Assembly (NCBI GenBank): GCA_013146195.2
Contig: CM028378.1
Coordinates: 12,004,828 to 12,068,827, forward strand
DNA from: Codonopsis lanceolata
Taxonomy: Eukaryota; Streptophyta; Magnoliopsida; Asterales; Campanulaceae
DNA: 64,000 nt
Reading direction: 5' to 3'
Each line of letters opens with the position of its first letter. The stretch's first letter is position 1. Shown here piece by piece: positions 47,776 to 60,401 of this stretch. The translations under genes and the position numbers were made by a program. The notes below the pieces were generated by a model. It searched no databases, had not been told where the DNA came from, and worked only from the letters and a program-made list of their open reading frames with translations.

Positions 47776-48018
47776 TTAGTCTTTGCAATATGTTTCATTA
47801 GTCTGTATGAAAAGCTCCAAAACGACATATATTTTAGAACGGAGAGAGTAATAATCAATATGATAAGGGGTATTAGTATTAGTTTACAAATAACTTTTTC
47901 TATTATCAATAGTATAATGCTTATATTTAAAAACGTTTACAACTAACATTACTTTTAACCAATATGAGATAAAACTCTTCAAAGTGAGACATTTCTTCTA
48001 ATTACTCACTTCTAATAC

Positions 48019-48395
48019 CATACTTTAAGCTTTGAAATCTTATCCATCCAAAACTTCATTTGGACAAATAAATATATCATTTCAATGTTCTTGCCGAGTA
48101 AAACACATTTACACAATTACTTTTTCTAACAAACAAATGACACGTAAAGAAATTTGTGTCTCAAGTTGCACAATTTTTTTAAACTAAAAACACTAAATTT
48201 TTTACAATTATTATACTTTAAGTCTTGATATTTTATTCATCTAAAACTCGATTTGGACAAAAAAATATATCATTTTGATGCTCTCATCGAGTATAACACA
48301 TTTGAACAATTACCTTCGTCAACAAACAAATGACACATAAAGAAATTCGTACCTCAAGTTACACAATTTCTTTAACTAAAAACACTAATTTTTCA
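48019..48395. repeat. Two tandem copies of a ~203-bp unit
   Basis: Copies begin at CATACTTTAAGCTTTGA (48019) and TATACTTTAAGTCTTGA (48222). Both contain ATTTGGACAAA, ATATATCATTT, CAACAAACAAATGACAC-like and AAAGAAATT. Confidence 0.85.
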
Positions 48396-48407
48396 ACGAT
48401 AGAAAGA

Positions 48408-49860
48408 GATATATCCCTCGTTGGTTAGAAATTGATGTTGGTTTTAAAAATACTATTATTTAGTACCAATAAAAGAGATGTATCATACATTGGTTGGAAA
48501 GTGATGTTAGTTTTCAAAGTCATTTGATAAAAGACTTCTAACATTATTACCAATAGAAGATGTATATCTCACATTTGTAAGAAAATGATGTTGATTTTAA
48601 ATTATTTTATAGTATTACCAATAAAAGAGATGTATAACACATTGTTTAAAAAGAAAATGTTAGATTTTAAATTAAAGTCTCAAGACTAAAGAGTTTCACT
48701 TTTACAAGAGATGTATCTCACATTGGCTACAAAATATTCTACTATTATTACCAATAGAAGATATATATCCCACATTGGTTAGAAATTGTTGTTTGTTTTA
48801 AAAATATTATTATTAATTACAAATTGAAGGATATATCATACATTGGTTAGAAAGTGATGTTGGTTTTCAAAGTCTTTTGATAGAAGACTTCTACCATTAT
48901 TACTAATAGAAGATGTATATCTCATATTTGTTAAAAAATGATGTTGATTTTTAATTATTTTAGATTATATAAAAGACTTTTATTATTATTAGCAATATAA
49001 GATATTGTTGGTTTTAAATTACTATTATTACCAATAAAAGAGATAAATCTTACATTAGTTAAAAAGTGATTTGATTTTAAAAGTCTTTAAATAAAAAGAT
49101 TTGTACTTTTATCATCAATAAAAGAGAAAAGAAGAGATGTATCTCATTATATAGAAAGAGATGTTGGTTTTAAACTTTTAGATAAAAAACTTCTACTACT
49201 ATTACCAAATGATGAGATGTATTCCTCATTGCTTAGAGAGTGATGTAGGTATTAAAAGTCTTTTTATAAAAAACTTAATACCAATAGAAAAAATATCTAT
49301 TTCACATTGGTTAGGGAAGTGATATTGATTTAAAATGTTTTTAGATAATATATCTCACATTGGTTACAAAGAGATCCACATTATTTATAAACATATATTG
49401 GTTATAAAATTTATAGATAAAAGAATTTTATGTTATTATCAATACAAAAGATGTATCACACATTATTTACAAAAAGATGTTGATTTCAAAACTCTTTAGA
49501 TAAAATACTACTACTATTATTATTTTTATGTTATAACCAATAGAAGATATGTATCCCACATTGTTTAGAAAGAGTTATTGATTTCAAAAGTTTTTATATA
49601 AAAGACTATTATTATTATTAAAGAAGAATTTATCTCACATTTGTTAGAATTTAGTGTTGGTTTTAAAAATATTATTATTACCAAAAAAAAAATGTATACC
49701 ATATGGTTAGAAAGAGATGTTTGTTTTAAAAGTCTTTAGATAAATGTTTTAAACTTTTATTACCAATAGAAATATAAAAGAAGTATCTCACATTGTTAGA
49801 ATATAAATAATGATTTTAAAAGTCTCAAAATAAATATTTTAATACCATAAAGTCCAAAAT
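48408..49860. repeat. Degenerate array of ~19 units, each ~50-100 bp
   Basis: The unit core is AGATGTATCTCACATTGGTTAG, then AAAGTGATGTTGGTTTTAAAAGTC, then TTTAGATAAAAGACTTCTA and ATTATTACCAATAG. Starts include 48408, 48476, 48557, 48627, 48710, 48826, 48909, 49131, 49211, 49446, 49545 and 49690. Units vary in length because blocks are missing. No protein-like frame. Several units contain TCCCACATTGG. Confidence 0.88.
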
Positions 49861-50559
49861 TTAATGTGTTTATTAACGTAGATATGTTAAAAACTTTTCA
49901 TTTGGATGTAAAATTATTTTTCTTTTCATTTATGACAATGATGATAAGAATTGTACAATATTATTTTTACTATTACTATTACTAGGGAGATCCTCGGCAC
50001 GAGGAGACACACGAGGAGCATCCTTGGCCAAAACCGAAGCTTCGACCACGTTACTAGGGAGGGGAAGAAGAGAGACTCCTAATTGACACGGGTATACGAA
50101 TTACCCTATTCCAGTAGTCTATTAGCTCCATGGAGGAGCTACTAGAAGAAGAAGAAAAAAAAACAGGAAAAGAGAATCTACGAGACATACTCCAAACAAG
50201 AAAAGGAAAGAAATACCGTACCAAGAGATGAAGCTAGAAAGGATGCCGAGAAATCAACAAAACAAGCAGAAACACGCCTGAAAAAAAAAAAAGAGAAGCT
50301 GGAAAATTAAGCAAGCAGGAGAAAAGACCCCCCTAACGGAATAACAAACCAGAGAATAGAACCTGGTGATAATAAAAGCCACCAGAAAAAAGCAAAACAG
50401 AGGAAAGGGGAACAAACCTACGGATGCAGACAACACAAATAAACGGGAAGGATGGCCGGAAATATCGCCGGAAATCGCCAAATCTTAGTGCAGAGGAACA
50501 GTGAGAAAGTGAAAGTAAAAACGGTGAAAAGTGAAAAATGGAAAAAAAAAAAAAAGGTC

Positions 50560-50565
50560 TTTATA
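50560..50565 (-). promoter_or_regulatory. Candidate TATA box, minus strand, in GC-rich island
   Basis: The minus strand reads GGGGGTATAAAGACC, followed by T-rich leader-like sequence. Confidence 0.4.
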
Positions 50566-51056
50566 CCCCCCCTGCAAGGACGTCGCATCAAGACGGGGCA
50601 CCCTTGCTTGCCGGGTCAACCTGCGTGTTTTTTCTTAAAAACGTCCGAAACGACACCGTACACCCTGGATTTTTCTGAATTTGGGAAAAAGAGTGGCATT
50701 AAAGACATTTCGAAATTCGAAAAGTCGCCCAAACAAAACCCGAAAAGCCGTCAAAAACTTGCATTTAATGCCGCATCAGCCCGTCAGCCCGAAAAGACAA
50801 CCGTCTTGATTAGACAGATACCCAAAACGCCCCATTATTTTATTCAGCCCTCGGTTTAAACCCTGAAACCAACCTCGGCATCAAGTTCTCAACACTAAGA
50901 ATTCAAGAGCAAATACTTATTGGCCTTACGACAGCGAAAGGCCAAAAAGTAGGGGGCCACTGAAAGGATGAAACCGTGGAAATCATCCTCGGCATAATTA
51001 CAGGCCTCACTATGGACACAAGACAAGGGGCAAATAAAAACTCGTGCCTTTCAATG

Positions 51057-51150
51057 TCCTCAGCCTCGGCAACAAGAGTGGCTTTCAAATGCCCTCGGCC
51101 TCGGCAACAAGAGTGGCTTTCAATGCCTTCGACATCGACAACAAGAGCCC
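51057..51150 (+). repeat. Short tandem repeat, unit ~36 bp
   Basis: CTCGGCAACAAGAGTGGCTT is repeated, with a third diverged copy containing CATCGACAACAAGAG. It lies upstream of the plus-strand TATA box. Confidence 0.8.
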
Positions 51151-51350
51151 ACTGCCCTCAGACCGCTCGGCCTCGGCGTAAGGTCAATTATCACGGGGCC
51201 TGACAAAAAAGCTTCTCAAGACCCGGTAAAGCCGCTACACGCAACCACCAACCCTACCACCCCACTTATTTCTAAAGCCTCCAAAGGCATTTAATACCCG
51301 CCGCAACCTGTTCCCCAACGAGAAGTCGCCACGCCATCAGGAAAATCAGG

Positions 51351-51357
51351 TATAAAT
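51351..51357 (+). promoter_or_regulatory. Candidate TATA box, plus strand, in GC-rich island
   Basis: TATAAATAGGGGAC is a textbook plant TATA context and would drive transcription toward 51400. Confidence 0.5.
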
Positions 51358-51503
51358 AGGGGACATTCATTAATTGATGTTCATTTACCTCTTCATGTAC
51401 AAATAAGAAGGCATTGAACTATTTATTTGACTTTTTTTGCTGTTGCAAAAACCGGAAGAAAGTACTTCATGTTTCAACTAAGAGTTCAAGTTTGAAAAGT
51501 CTA

Positions 51504-52055
51504 CTTCCTCCGCTCCTGTGTAATTGTCATGTTTTTTTATTTCCGTTAATAATATCGTCTTGTTTCCAAACTTTTCATTTTAAGAAAAACATTTTAACAC
51601 TTTATCCTTACATTTTTTTCATACTTTAAATATGAGTAATATACACATAAAATTTTAAAAAAATTACATATTATACAAATAATTATAATAGAATCAGTTG
51701 ATTTTCCTAAATCCACGTGCACAGTTAAATGAGACAATTATTAAGGAATAATTATGAGATATATAATCGACGGCCAATGAAGTAATTATTTTAGTACCCT
51801 CTTCAGTCTCCATTCATAAATAATTATCATCCTTTACTTTTTGCCCTGTGATAATTGTCATCATTCAAAATTTTCTTTTTAAGAAAACCACTTTGACCAC
51901 ATTGTCTTTACTTTTTCGACATAATTTTATTATGGTCATATGCACAAGGGTATTAAGAAGATAAAATATTCAACTAATATTTATAATATAATAAATTACT
52001 TTTTTTTAATAATATCGATAAAAAATACTAGTAATGATTATTTAGGAACGAATGT
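51504..52055. mobile_element. Two adjacent degenerate Stowaway-like MITEs
   Basis: TA-CTTCCTCCGCTCCTG begins one at 51504, and TA-CCCTCTTCAGTCTCCA the next near 51799. Right ends are decayed (AATTATTAAGGAAT; ATTATTTAGGAACGAA). Confidence 0.5.
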
Positions 52056-52346
52056 GTCGTTTGGTAGCCATGATTATGACTAGATATGATTAATAAAATA
52101 AATTGTTTGATGTTTGGTACACAATAAGTTGTCGGAACGAATAACACTAGTTACCCAGATAATATCATTATCCCTCACTATTAATACAAATGATATGGTG
52201 GTATTATTAGCACATTCACTAAAAAAATTAGGATTAATATTTTTTTATCTCAAAACTACCCTCAATATACACATGAAGACTAATAGTGAGGACATTAATA
52301 GTACTGGGATTAATAATATTATTTATTCATGTCCAACTACCAAATA

Positions 52347-52559
52347 CTCCCTCTGTCCTTAAATTATTGTCCTTATTTCCTTTTTCGTCTGTCTAAAAAT
52401 AATTATTTTGTTTAAAACTTTCATTTTTAGGATAACATTTTTACCACTTTACCCTAACTTTTTTGTCATATTTTAAAGTAAACTACACATTAAATTAATA
52501 TTAATAATCCAATCAAATGTATTTTTATAAATTGTCTCTATAATTTAATACCGGTGGGA
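52347..52559. mobile_element. Stowaway-like MITE, right end decayed
   Basis: Starts CTCCCTCTGTCCTTAAATTATTG after TA and ends near AATTTAATACCGGTGGGAG. Confidence 0.6.
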
Positions 52560-53663
52560 GCATGGACAACAAAGCTCCCCATTTGGGGAGCTTAAGTTCC
52601 ATTTTTTTTACTTTATTACAAAAATGCCATTAAGCTCCCCACTTAAGCTTCCCAATAAAAATACTCTTCCAACAATGCACAAACTCCAACGCTTTTACAT
52701 ATCCCATCATCTTTATCTTTAATAATTTATTATTTTTACAAGGAAATTGCTAGAAATTTGAAAAATTCATAGAATTTTTTTCTGATATCCAAATTAAACA
52801 AACCAAGTCTCTATTTGTAGGTAAAAATGTTTACTTTAATACAGGAAAAAAATATATTAAAAAATATATATTTATGGTAAAAAATTGACAAAAAAAAGAA
52901 AAGGAGGAAAACAAAATGATGATGTGGAAAGTGGAAAGAGGAAGTGGCAGGAATGGGGAGGAAATGGCAGGTTGTTGTCGGAAGACATTCCTCCAAACCG
53001 CTTCGTTTTGATGCATTTTAGTGAACGACGATGTCGTTTTTTGGTTTTTTTTTTTGTGTTAAGCTCGGGAGCTTTTTTTGCTCCCAAATTAACTTTTTGC
53101 TTGTTAAGCACTTTTTAAAATCCTTTGTTGTTTCAAAAAAATCTCAAACAATCCTTTAAGCACCACTTAAGCATCACTGTTGTTTATTTAGTTAGACGAG
53201 TATGATGTTGGAAGATTAGGAGGTTTCAAGTGGTGGAGGTTTAATGAGAAAGCCGCTGGAGAGCCACATGGAGCAATCTGTCACATTGTCGGTTCAAGGG
53301 TATACCCGAGTACTTTTCGATTGTTACCCCTACCCACATGACACCGCAAGAACTGATCTGATCGAACATAGCTGGTTGGTTTCTTGTCCGTGCTTTACTA
53401 CATGATTTTCATTTTTTTCTCATTAATCTCAATTTTTTTTTCTTATTTTTTAGAATTCATGTTTGAAAACACCGTTTATTAAATGATATAAAGTTGGTCA
53501 TAATTATAAAAATTAAGTTCATATAAAGTATGAAATCTTCAAATTTGAGAATAACCAATATATTAATATCAAATATAAAGAATTAAGTTGAAATATTATG
53601 AAAATGATAAATATAATCTACCACCCGACCATTGGCGTATGCCCACATTACTTACAATCTACA
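52560..53663. other. Intergenic with unassigned repeat
   Basis: GGGAGC/GCTCCC-rich stretches at 52575-52650 and 53063-53110 suggest a decayed TIR element. Overlapping short frames here have no protein-like content. Confidence 0.4.
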
Positions 53664-53671
53664 CTTTTAAT

Positions 53672-54028
53672 TAGGTCTGGTAATTGGGTGGGTTAGATTG
53701 AGTTGAAATGTATAATGGGTTGAAACGGGTCAAAACCCGGCAAAACTCAAATGTCAAATGAGTTGAAATAAGTTGGGTTGGAACGAGTTGGGTTGAAACG
53801 AGTAACAGGTTAAAACGGGTCGACCCATCTTAACCCAACTTTTTCCCCAAAAAAAACATAAAATCATAGCATAAAAAGGCACGGAGCGAAATGAATAATG
53901 GGTCCAACCTACTTTAACCCGACTAGACTCAGCTCGTCAATAATATTAATAGTTTGGGTTGGATAATTAGTGGATTGGATTGGGTGGTTTAATGAGTAAT
54001 GAGTAATGAATTATAATTGTCAGACCTA
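53672..54028. mobile_element. hAT-like MITE with perfect 8-bp target duplication
   Basis: CTTTTAAT flanks both ends (53664-53671, 54029-54036). Ends TAGGTCTGGTAATT and the complement of TAGGTCTGACAATT. The interior repeats GGGTTGAAACG and its complement. Confidence 0.9.
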
Positions 54029-54591
54029 CTTTTAATTAATACTACCCACATTTGTAAATAAATATCATTTTTGCTAAGTTTTTTATCTCAAAATAATTAT
54101 CATTATAGGAAGAAACTTTTGTTCATATTTTATCAAAACTTTTTTTTACTATGCCCAAATTAAATCCTGTTAAAGAGGGTTATTGAGAGAAAAAAATAAA
54201 TAAATGATTTTACAGGTTAACTACAATGAATGATGTTAAATAAGAATAGATTAATCTTTTTATAATCATGTTTAATATGCGTACAAATTGCTAAAATAAC
54301 ATTTATTTTGCTAAGTGAATAATTTGAAAAGTACATCCAGCAACCACTTTTAAGTCTTGAACAAATCCTTCTCTCTTCTGAAAAATTGACATATATATAT
54401 ATCATCAAAAAGACGAGAAAATGAGTTACTACTATAATGTATATCGTGGATAGATTCTAGCTATAGCCTCTAGGGGTAGAATTACAAAATAGTACTCTTG
54501 ACAGACTCTTGAAGGATGTCGTTATAACTTATGCGAAAAGGCACATCAGCATTCAGCAAGCACATGAAATGTTGGGGGAAGAAGAACCAGA

Positions 54592-54623
54592 GCCACGAGC
54601 CACGAGCCACGAGCCACGAGCCA
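54592..54623 (+). repeat. (GCCACGA)n minisatellite, 4.6 copies
   Basis: A perfect 7-bp repeat GCCACGA within otherwise unique sequence. Confidence 0.95.
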
Positions 54624-55536
54624 GGTTTATCTGGGCCTCCCAAGTCCCAATTAACATGATTGGAATTCAAAGATTCGTGGGCCAAATTTATTCCCAACCC
54701 TCTGGTAATAGAATATTTTAACTCTATATTTGTTATTGAATTGAAGGCGTCTATGTGTCAAAGTGTCAACTGACAAACCAGAATTATGGAGTAGAAAATT
54801 GAATCCCCAAGGTCTGATTTCTGACCGACCCAACCCCCCATGTGCATGTGCTGTCTCTCTCCCTATTTTCCTCTCTCTCTTTTTTTTTTCTTTTTTCTCG
54901 TTGATGACTGATGAGGCGATCGGCTCGAAGCAGTTTGTTTGATTGTGTCCTTCGCAACTTATATGTTTTCATTTGACTAACTCTTCTTTAACATCATTTT
55001 ACGGATCTTTATCCGTAAGACGGAGTTCCACTCTCTTATAGCTCAACCCACTAACACATAATGGATGACATAAAGACAATCTGTTGTACAAAAAAATATC
55101 CGTAAGACCGCTTTACACAAGTTTTTATCTTTTCACTACAAATATTACTTATCGGTTATCACTAGTTCATTAATATTTAACTTTATTAGTGCAAGCCTTG
55201 ACACAATTACCCCCTTCATCACATCTTATTCACAAATTAAAAAAGTTTCCCACGTTAACTGATTATTTTCATTTCTCTATGTAATTTCTCTGTTCATTTT
55301 TTGTCTTCCCAAGAAAATAATTTTATAATATTACATTGAAAAATAAATGATTTCATATGAATAACTTATGAACGCGAAAATAAATAAGTTAAAGTAATAA
55401 TAGGCCAATTTTCTTTTGCTTACCAAGTTGACAAAAATATACATGAGAAAATAAAATAAAAAAGCGAGGTGACCCATTTTTTCTTTAGGGTTTTTTCCTT
55501 TGAAGAAATCTACGGAAAAATAATGGACGTTACGTA
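54624..55536. other. Intergenic, no gene seen
   Basis: A CT-rich stretch at 54852-54900 and AT-rich DNA, with no convincing frame. Confidence 0.45.
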
Positions 55537-55765
55537 CTTCATCCGTTCCTAAATAATCGTCTTCTTTGTTCTGATACATTGTTTAAGAAAAAATAATTTA
55601 TTGTATTATAAATATTGATGCAATGTGTGGTTTCTTTTTATGTACTTGTACATGTGGGCATAATTAAAGTAGTAAAATTATTTTTGTAAAAAAAGTTTTA
55701 AAAGAGAACAACTATTTTAAAATGAGTAAAAAAGGAAAGGAGAACAAATATTTAGGAACACATTG
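55537..55765. mobile_element. Stowaway-like MITE
   Basis: TA then CTTCATCCGTTCCTAAATAATCG on the left, and a decayed right end ATATTTAGGAACACATTG. Confidence 0.65.
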
Positions 55766-56434
55766 AATAATTTATTTTTATGTCGACGAAAAGATATAGT
55801 TTATATATAATGATGAGAAAAAACACAAAACAATTAAGTTACAAAGGAAGATATTAATTGAAGGGCAAATGTGTCATAAAAATAATTAATTTCATTAACC
55901 ATATGCTAAACTTGAAGTGGAAATCTGTGGTGTTAAGTTTTCAATGTATAATATATTTTATTTAGTCTCAACAATTAGTCATCATGATATTAATATTTAA
56001 TCTTCTCCTAATTATCTTTCCAATTACTCAAAGTAGATGAAATAATCAAATGTGACTCTAAAATAACAATTATTTTAATCTGAAGAACAAACAGTGTGAG
56101 ACCCTCTAATAAGATTAAGGGAAGGTTTTATCTTAGAATTCATATTCTATTCCATTTTCTTGTTTTGTTCCTTAATGGTCTCTTAAGGCTAGGGATTTTT
56201 TCAGTCGGCAATAATTCCATAAAATTTTAAAGATGGTTAGTCATGTGCGATAACTGGAATCGACAGGAAAGGAGTTGGCAGATTTCAGCTATAAGCCTAC
56301 AACCGAATCTATCAAGATTTTTTATATATAAAAATATAATATAATCGTACTATTTCACAAATTTCAAATTATACCTTGTAATTCTATTTTCCTTCCAATT
56401 TGTTGCTAACATTATTAATAATGAACCCATTTTA
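55766..56434. other. Intergenic, no gene seen
   Basis: AT-rich with no protein-like frame. Confidence 0.5.
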
Positions 56435-56463
56435 GAGCATCCCCATCGTATACAAAACACATC

Positions 56464-56519
<56 letters not shown>

Positions 56520-57046
56520 ATGAGAGATCTTTTCATATTCCTGCCATATAGGAGAGAGAGGGGCGGTGTTGTGCACCGTTGGCCCAAAGGTGGCGCGTAC
56601 ACCACAAGCGCGGGGAGAGGGCGTGGGAAGTGGTTCGACGTGGGCTAGCGCATGACTTTTTTTTGTATTTCTTTTTTTAAAATCATACCATTCATTAATT
56701 TGTACCGAAAATTGACCAAATTAAAATTCGTTTTCATTTATAAATTTAACATTATTTGTGTTTTAATCTTTATTTATTATTTAAATTATAAATTATATAA
56801 TTTATGAGTAATTTATTATCTATAAACTCATTAACTTCTTTATTTATAAATTAATTTATATATACATACTATTTAAATATGAAATATATTAAATAAATTT
56901 ATTTGTTTGAAAAATATAAAATAAGATTGAAGTGAAAAGTTAATGAAGTGATCACAGTAGGACCCAATTAAGGAGATGTTAAGAAGATTATACAATAGGA
57001 AGATAGATTCTTAAATCTGTAAAAAGATTATACAATGTGGATGTTC
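56435..57046. mobile_element. Tourist-like MITE with TTA target duplication
   Basis: Ends GAGCATCCCCATCGTATAC and the complement of GAACATCCACATTGTATAA, flanked by TTA (56432-56434, 57047-57049). It contains (TTA)n and (TA)n runs (56463-56519) and an unusually GC-rich patch (56555-56655). Confidence 0.75.
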
Positions 57047-57049
57047 TTA

Positions 57050-57629
57050 GTAGGCTCTTATCTAAATATCCATCACACTCTTTTTCTTTTGTCTCTATTT
57101 ACATCTCCGTCTTCATTTTTTGTGCAAATCAAATGAACATGAACAAAGCAATTTTGTGTAATTTTGAGAGAATGAATTTGATGCCGAGTATAATCTTGAT
57201 ATTGAGAGATGACATGCAATTTGTAACAATGAATAGCTTAACAATCTTCAGAATAGTTTAAGAATCTTCTCCTGAGAATTTGCTCCGTCGATGATGTTCA
57301 AATCAATGTCATTCTCCCACACCGACAAGAAGTTGCTCATTACGTCCGTTTTCCTTAATGGGGATGAAGATGTAGTTGTAGACGGAGAAAGATATGGAGA
57401 TGAAGATGATGGTGAATATTTAGATATAAGGACTTGTTTGGTAGGTGGGGAGAGATAAACGGTATTATTAATGTCAGTATCATTAGTACCCTCGCTATTA
57501 ATCCACACTTGTAACGAAGGTAGTTTTGAGCAAGGACGCTAATAATATCATCCTCCACCTTGATATAATTAGTCAGAGGATAATGATTTTATCTAAGTAG
57601 CTCATTCTATTAGACCAAACCACCTATTA
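57050..57629. other. Intergenic, no gene seen
   Basis: 57430-57600 resembles 52060-52340 (TTTGGTAG ... TATTAATACC-like and GATTAATAATATTAT-like stretches), so both are probably relics of another MITE family. Confidence 0.4.
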
Positions 57630-57893
57630 GGGCAAGTCCAATGGTGGTACTTGCCTATAAGTATCAAAACCAAATTTTGATACCTATTGGTTATTATTCA
57701 TGAGTATCAAATGATCATCTTCAACCATAAATGAATGGTATTAAAATTAGGTAAGGTACTAAGGGAGGTATCAAATTTGGTATCTTCCCTAGTACTACAC
57801 CTAATTTTGATATCTTTTACTTTAACCATTGGAGAACCTAATACTTTTACATAGGTATCAAAATTTGGTTGACCCCTACTATTGGACTTGCCC
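57630..57893. mobile_element. Tourist-like MITE (264 bp) with TTA target duplication
   Basis: Ends GGGCAAGTCCAATGGTGG and the complement of GGGCAAGTCCAATAGTAGG, flanked by TTA (57627-57629, 57894-57896). Confidence 0.88.
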
Positions 57894-58409
57894 TTATGTA
57901 CCAAACATTAGACAACTCGACTTATTAATCTTATCTAACATTAATCCTAACTACTAAATGACACATGATTGTGAATTTTTGATTTTTTACGGGGTTTTAT
58001 AGGTTGATTTTATATTTACAAAGTTTAATTTAAAATTTGTAAAAGAGTACTCGGCATAGGACAATCATTGTGCTAGGTTGGGGAGGGAGGAACTGGGTAT
58101 GGGCTAGTCGATGTGTTGGGCTGGGGGGAGGGACTGGGCAAGGGCCAGTCAGTGTGCTAGGCTAGGCGGAGGGGCAAGGCGGTCGGTGGTGGCAGGGCGG
58201 AGGGGCCGGTGGCGATGTTCAAAAAATATATTTTTTTAAATTTTGTTATTTATATATATGTGACTAAGAGTAATATAATATATTTACAACCAAACGTTTT
58301 GTATTAAGTATTTCATTGGTGCGGTATTAAGTATTGTCATATTCTCAATTATCATCAGAGAAATATAAGCTCGGATTAAAAACATAAAAAACACATGATT
58401 ACTCTGAGA

Positions 58410-59640
58410 TAATTACTAGGAAAATTTGATGGTTGGTATCTTTTCTCAAATATATATATTTTTTCGTTACTGTCCTCTGTTCTCATTTTCAATTGCTAAA
58501 GTCAATTTTCAAAATATTGTTCATAAAATGTCTAAACCGTCTTCTTCCACAACTCCAGGCCTCCGACCAACACATTGGAGTTCAAAAACCACATTTGTTG
58601 TGCAACGAAACGTGGTCATGTCGCGAGGGTTGAGGTGGCAGCGCCCATTAGTGCGGGTTCGACAAAAGATAAATGATTTTTTCAATTCATTAAATACGAA
58701 ACTATAATGGGCCTGTGCTGATTGGAGGATTTTTTTAGTAGGAACGAAGAAGTAGGAGGAAGTGGAAGAAAGCTTACACAACAGAGAAGGAAAAGAAGAC
58801 AAAGGATATGAATGTCTGATTCATTATGATTTTGTTACACGATGCATCAATTTTTGAAGCCCGATGTAAAATTGGATTAGGTAATTAAAAATGATACATC
58901 ACAGTGCAAAAATTGATGCACCGCGATGAAAAAATTGGTTACGTTATTAAAATTTATGCATCGCATTGCAAAAATTGATGCATCGTGATGCCACAGAGAC
59001 CCTTCCAGTTTGGGTGAAGAAGGAGAGAGAAAGACAAAAGAAATATATATATAAAGGAGATGCAAGAGGGAGCTGCCGAAGGAGAAAAAAACAAAAATGA
59101 TTGAGAGAGGTGATGAGTGAGGCAGTAGGAGAAAGAGAGAATCAAATAAAAATAGAGTGAGTGTTTGGAGTGAAGAGAGAGGAGAGAGAGAAGAAGAGAA
59201 GAAATTAAAATGGAGTTTGAAACAGGGTTGAAAGGAAGGCACGGCTAGAGGGAGAAAATTTAATCACGATGCATTTTTTTTGTATTCCGATACACCTATT
59301 TGGAATTACGATGCGTTGTTTTAAAATTTCGATGAATCAATTTGGTATTATAATACAAAAGAAAATCTCGCACAAATTGTATTTCGCGATGCAACGGATG
59401 TACGATGCAAAATATTATGATGTTGAAATTGATTTTTGCGATGCATAACTTTGATTTTTGATGCAAAATTTGGTTTTCCGATGCATTGACTTAGAATTGC
59501 GATGCAACGAGTGCCTAATTGAATTTCATTTAGGGTAACTCTTCTTTTTTACCTACAAATGTCATTTAGCGGTTAAAACAAAAATGACGTCCTTTTGCGG
59601 TTGAAAATCGATGGAAGGAGACCGACCCGGTTATCGCCCT
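58410..59640. mobile_element. TIR-family element filled with a CGATGCA array
   Basis: The left part (TTTTCAATTGCTAAAGTC, AAAATATTGTTC, CACATTGGAGTTCAAAAACCAC) is a diverged relative of 60410-60600. The right end (GCGGTTGAAAATCG...GGAGACCGACCCGGTTATC) is the inverted terminus type. Between 58837 and 59505 the cores CGATGCA or TGCATCG recur more than a dozen times. No transposase. Confidence 0.6.
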
Positions 59641-60068
59641 TGTTATTTATATGGGGGGCCTTGCCAAAATTTGGATGAGGTAGTATTTAAGAGTCTATAA
59701 TACTATTTTAAGATATTCTACTTGAAAAGTTTACTTTCAAAAAATTATATTTATCATTTTTATAACATTTCAACTTTATAATCTATGTTTGATATTCACA
59801 TATAGATTATACTCGAGCTTTTTTGTAATTATCACAAACTTTGATACTAGTTATATACTTCATCCGTTTCGGGTAAATAATCCCCATTTGAAATTCAATT
59901 TTGTTAAGAAAATGATACTTTTAGTAGTTCATTATAATTAAAATGACACTTTTATGCTTTGAGTTTTGAAAGCGAACTTTTTAAGTGAAACATTTTTTAA
60001 ACAATAGCGAACTTTTTGGCCAGAATTGAGGGAATATCTTTTAATAATTAGATTTTTTAAACATTAAA

Positions 60069-60375
60069 GCTTGGGTGAAATTATGGTCGGTCCCTTTGTC
60101 AAAATTTGTAACCCCTCCATTACCCTGTTTTTGTTTTCAATCGCAAAAGACCATTTTTCGAAATATTGTTCCAAAAATGTCATCGTCTCCTTCAACAGTT
60201 CCAACAAACATATTGGATTTGATGGACTGCGATGCATTTCTGTAGCGCGCCTCAGGCCCATTAAGGGTATCGTATTATTCCCCCCCCCCAAAAGTTTATG
60301 TTTTCAGTTTAAATAAAAACACGAGTTTGAAGTGATTGAAAACTTTGGGAAGTGGACCGCCCGCAATTTCTCTTG
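60069..60375. mobile_element. Short TIR-family element (~300 bp)
   Basis: The left end GGGTGAAATTATGGTCGGTCCC and the right end, complement of AGAGAAATTGCGGGCGGTCC, are inverted. The interior resembles 60450-60560. Confidence 0.6.
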
Positions 60376-60401
60376 GAAGTTTTGGTTGGAACGGAAACTA
60401 T

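Larger units (their letters stand above)
49983..51490. mobile_element. GC-richer LTR-like island, identity unresolved
   Basis: An abrupt change from AT-rich DNA at 49983 (CTAGGGAGATCCTCGGCACG) to GC-richer sequence that lasts to about 51490. It has a TATA box on each strand, GGCCTCGGC-type repeats and no complete gene. On the minus strand a short Ser-rich frame (50030-50170) with MELIDYWNRVIRIP might be the start of a retroelement protein. It could be a solo LTR or LTR plus leader of a Ty3/gypsy element. Confidence 0.4.

Noticed and set aside
48408..49860. CRISPR-like or satellite array
   Set aside because: Units vary too much in length and sequence for either, there are no unique spacers, and the DNA is plant nuclear.
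50452..50859. 135-residue plus-strand frame in the GC-rich island
   Set aside because: Low-complexity Lys-rich start and no domain; the strand with the better promoter signals here is minus.
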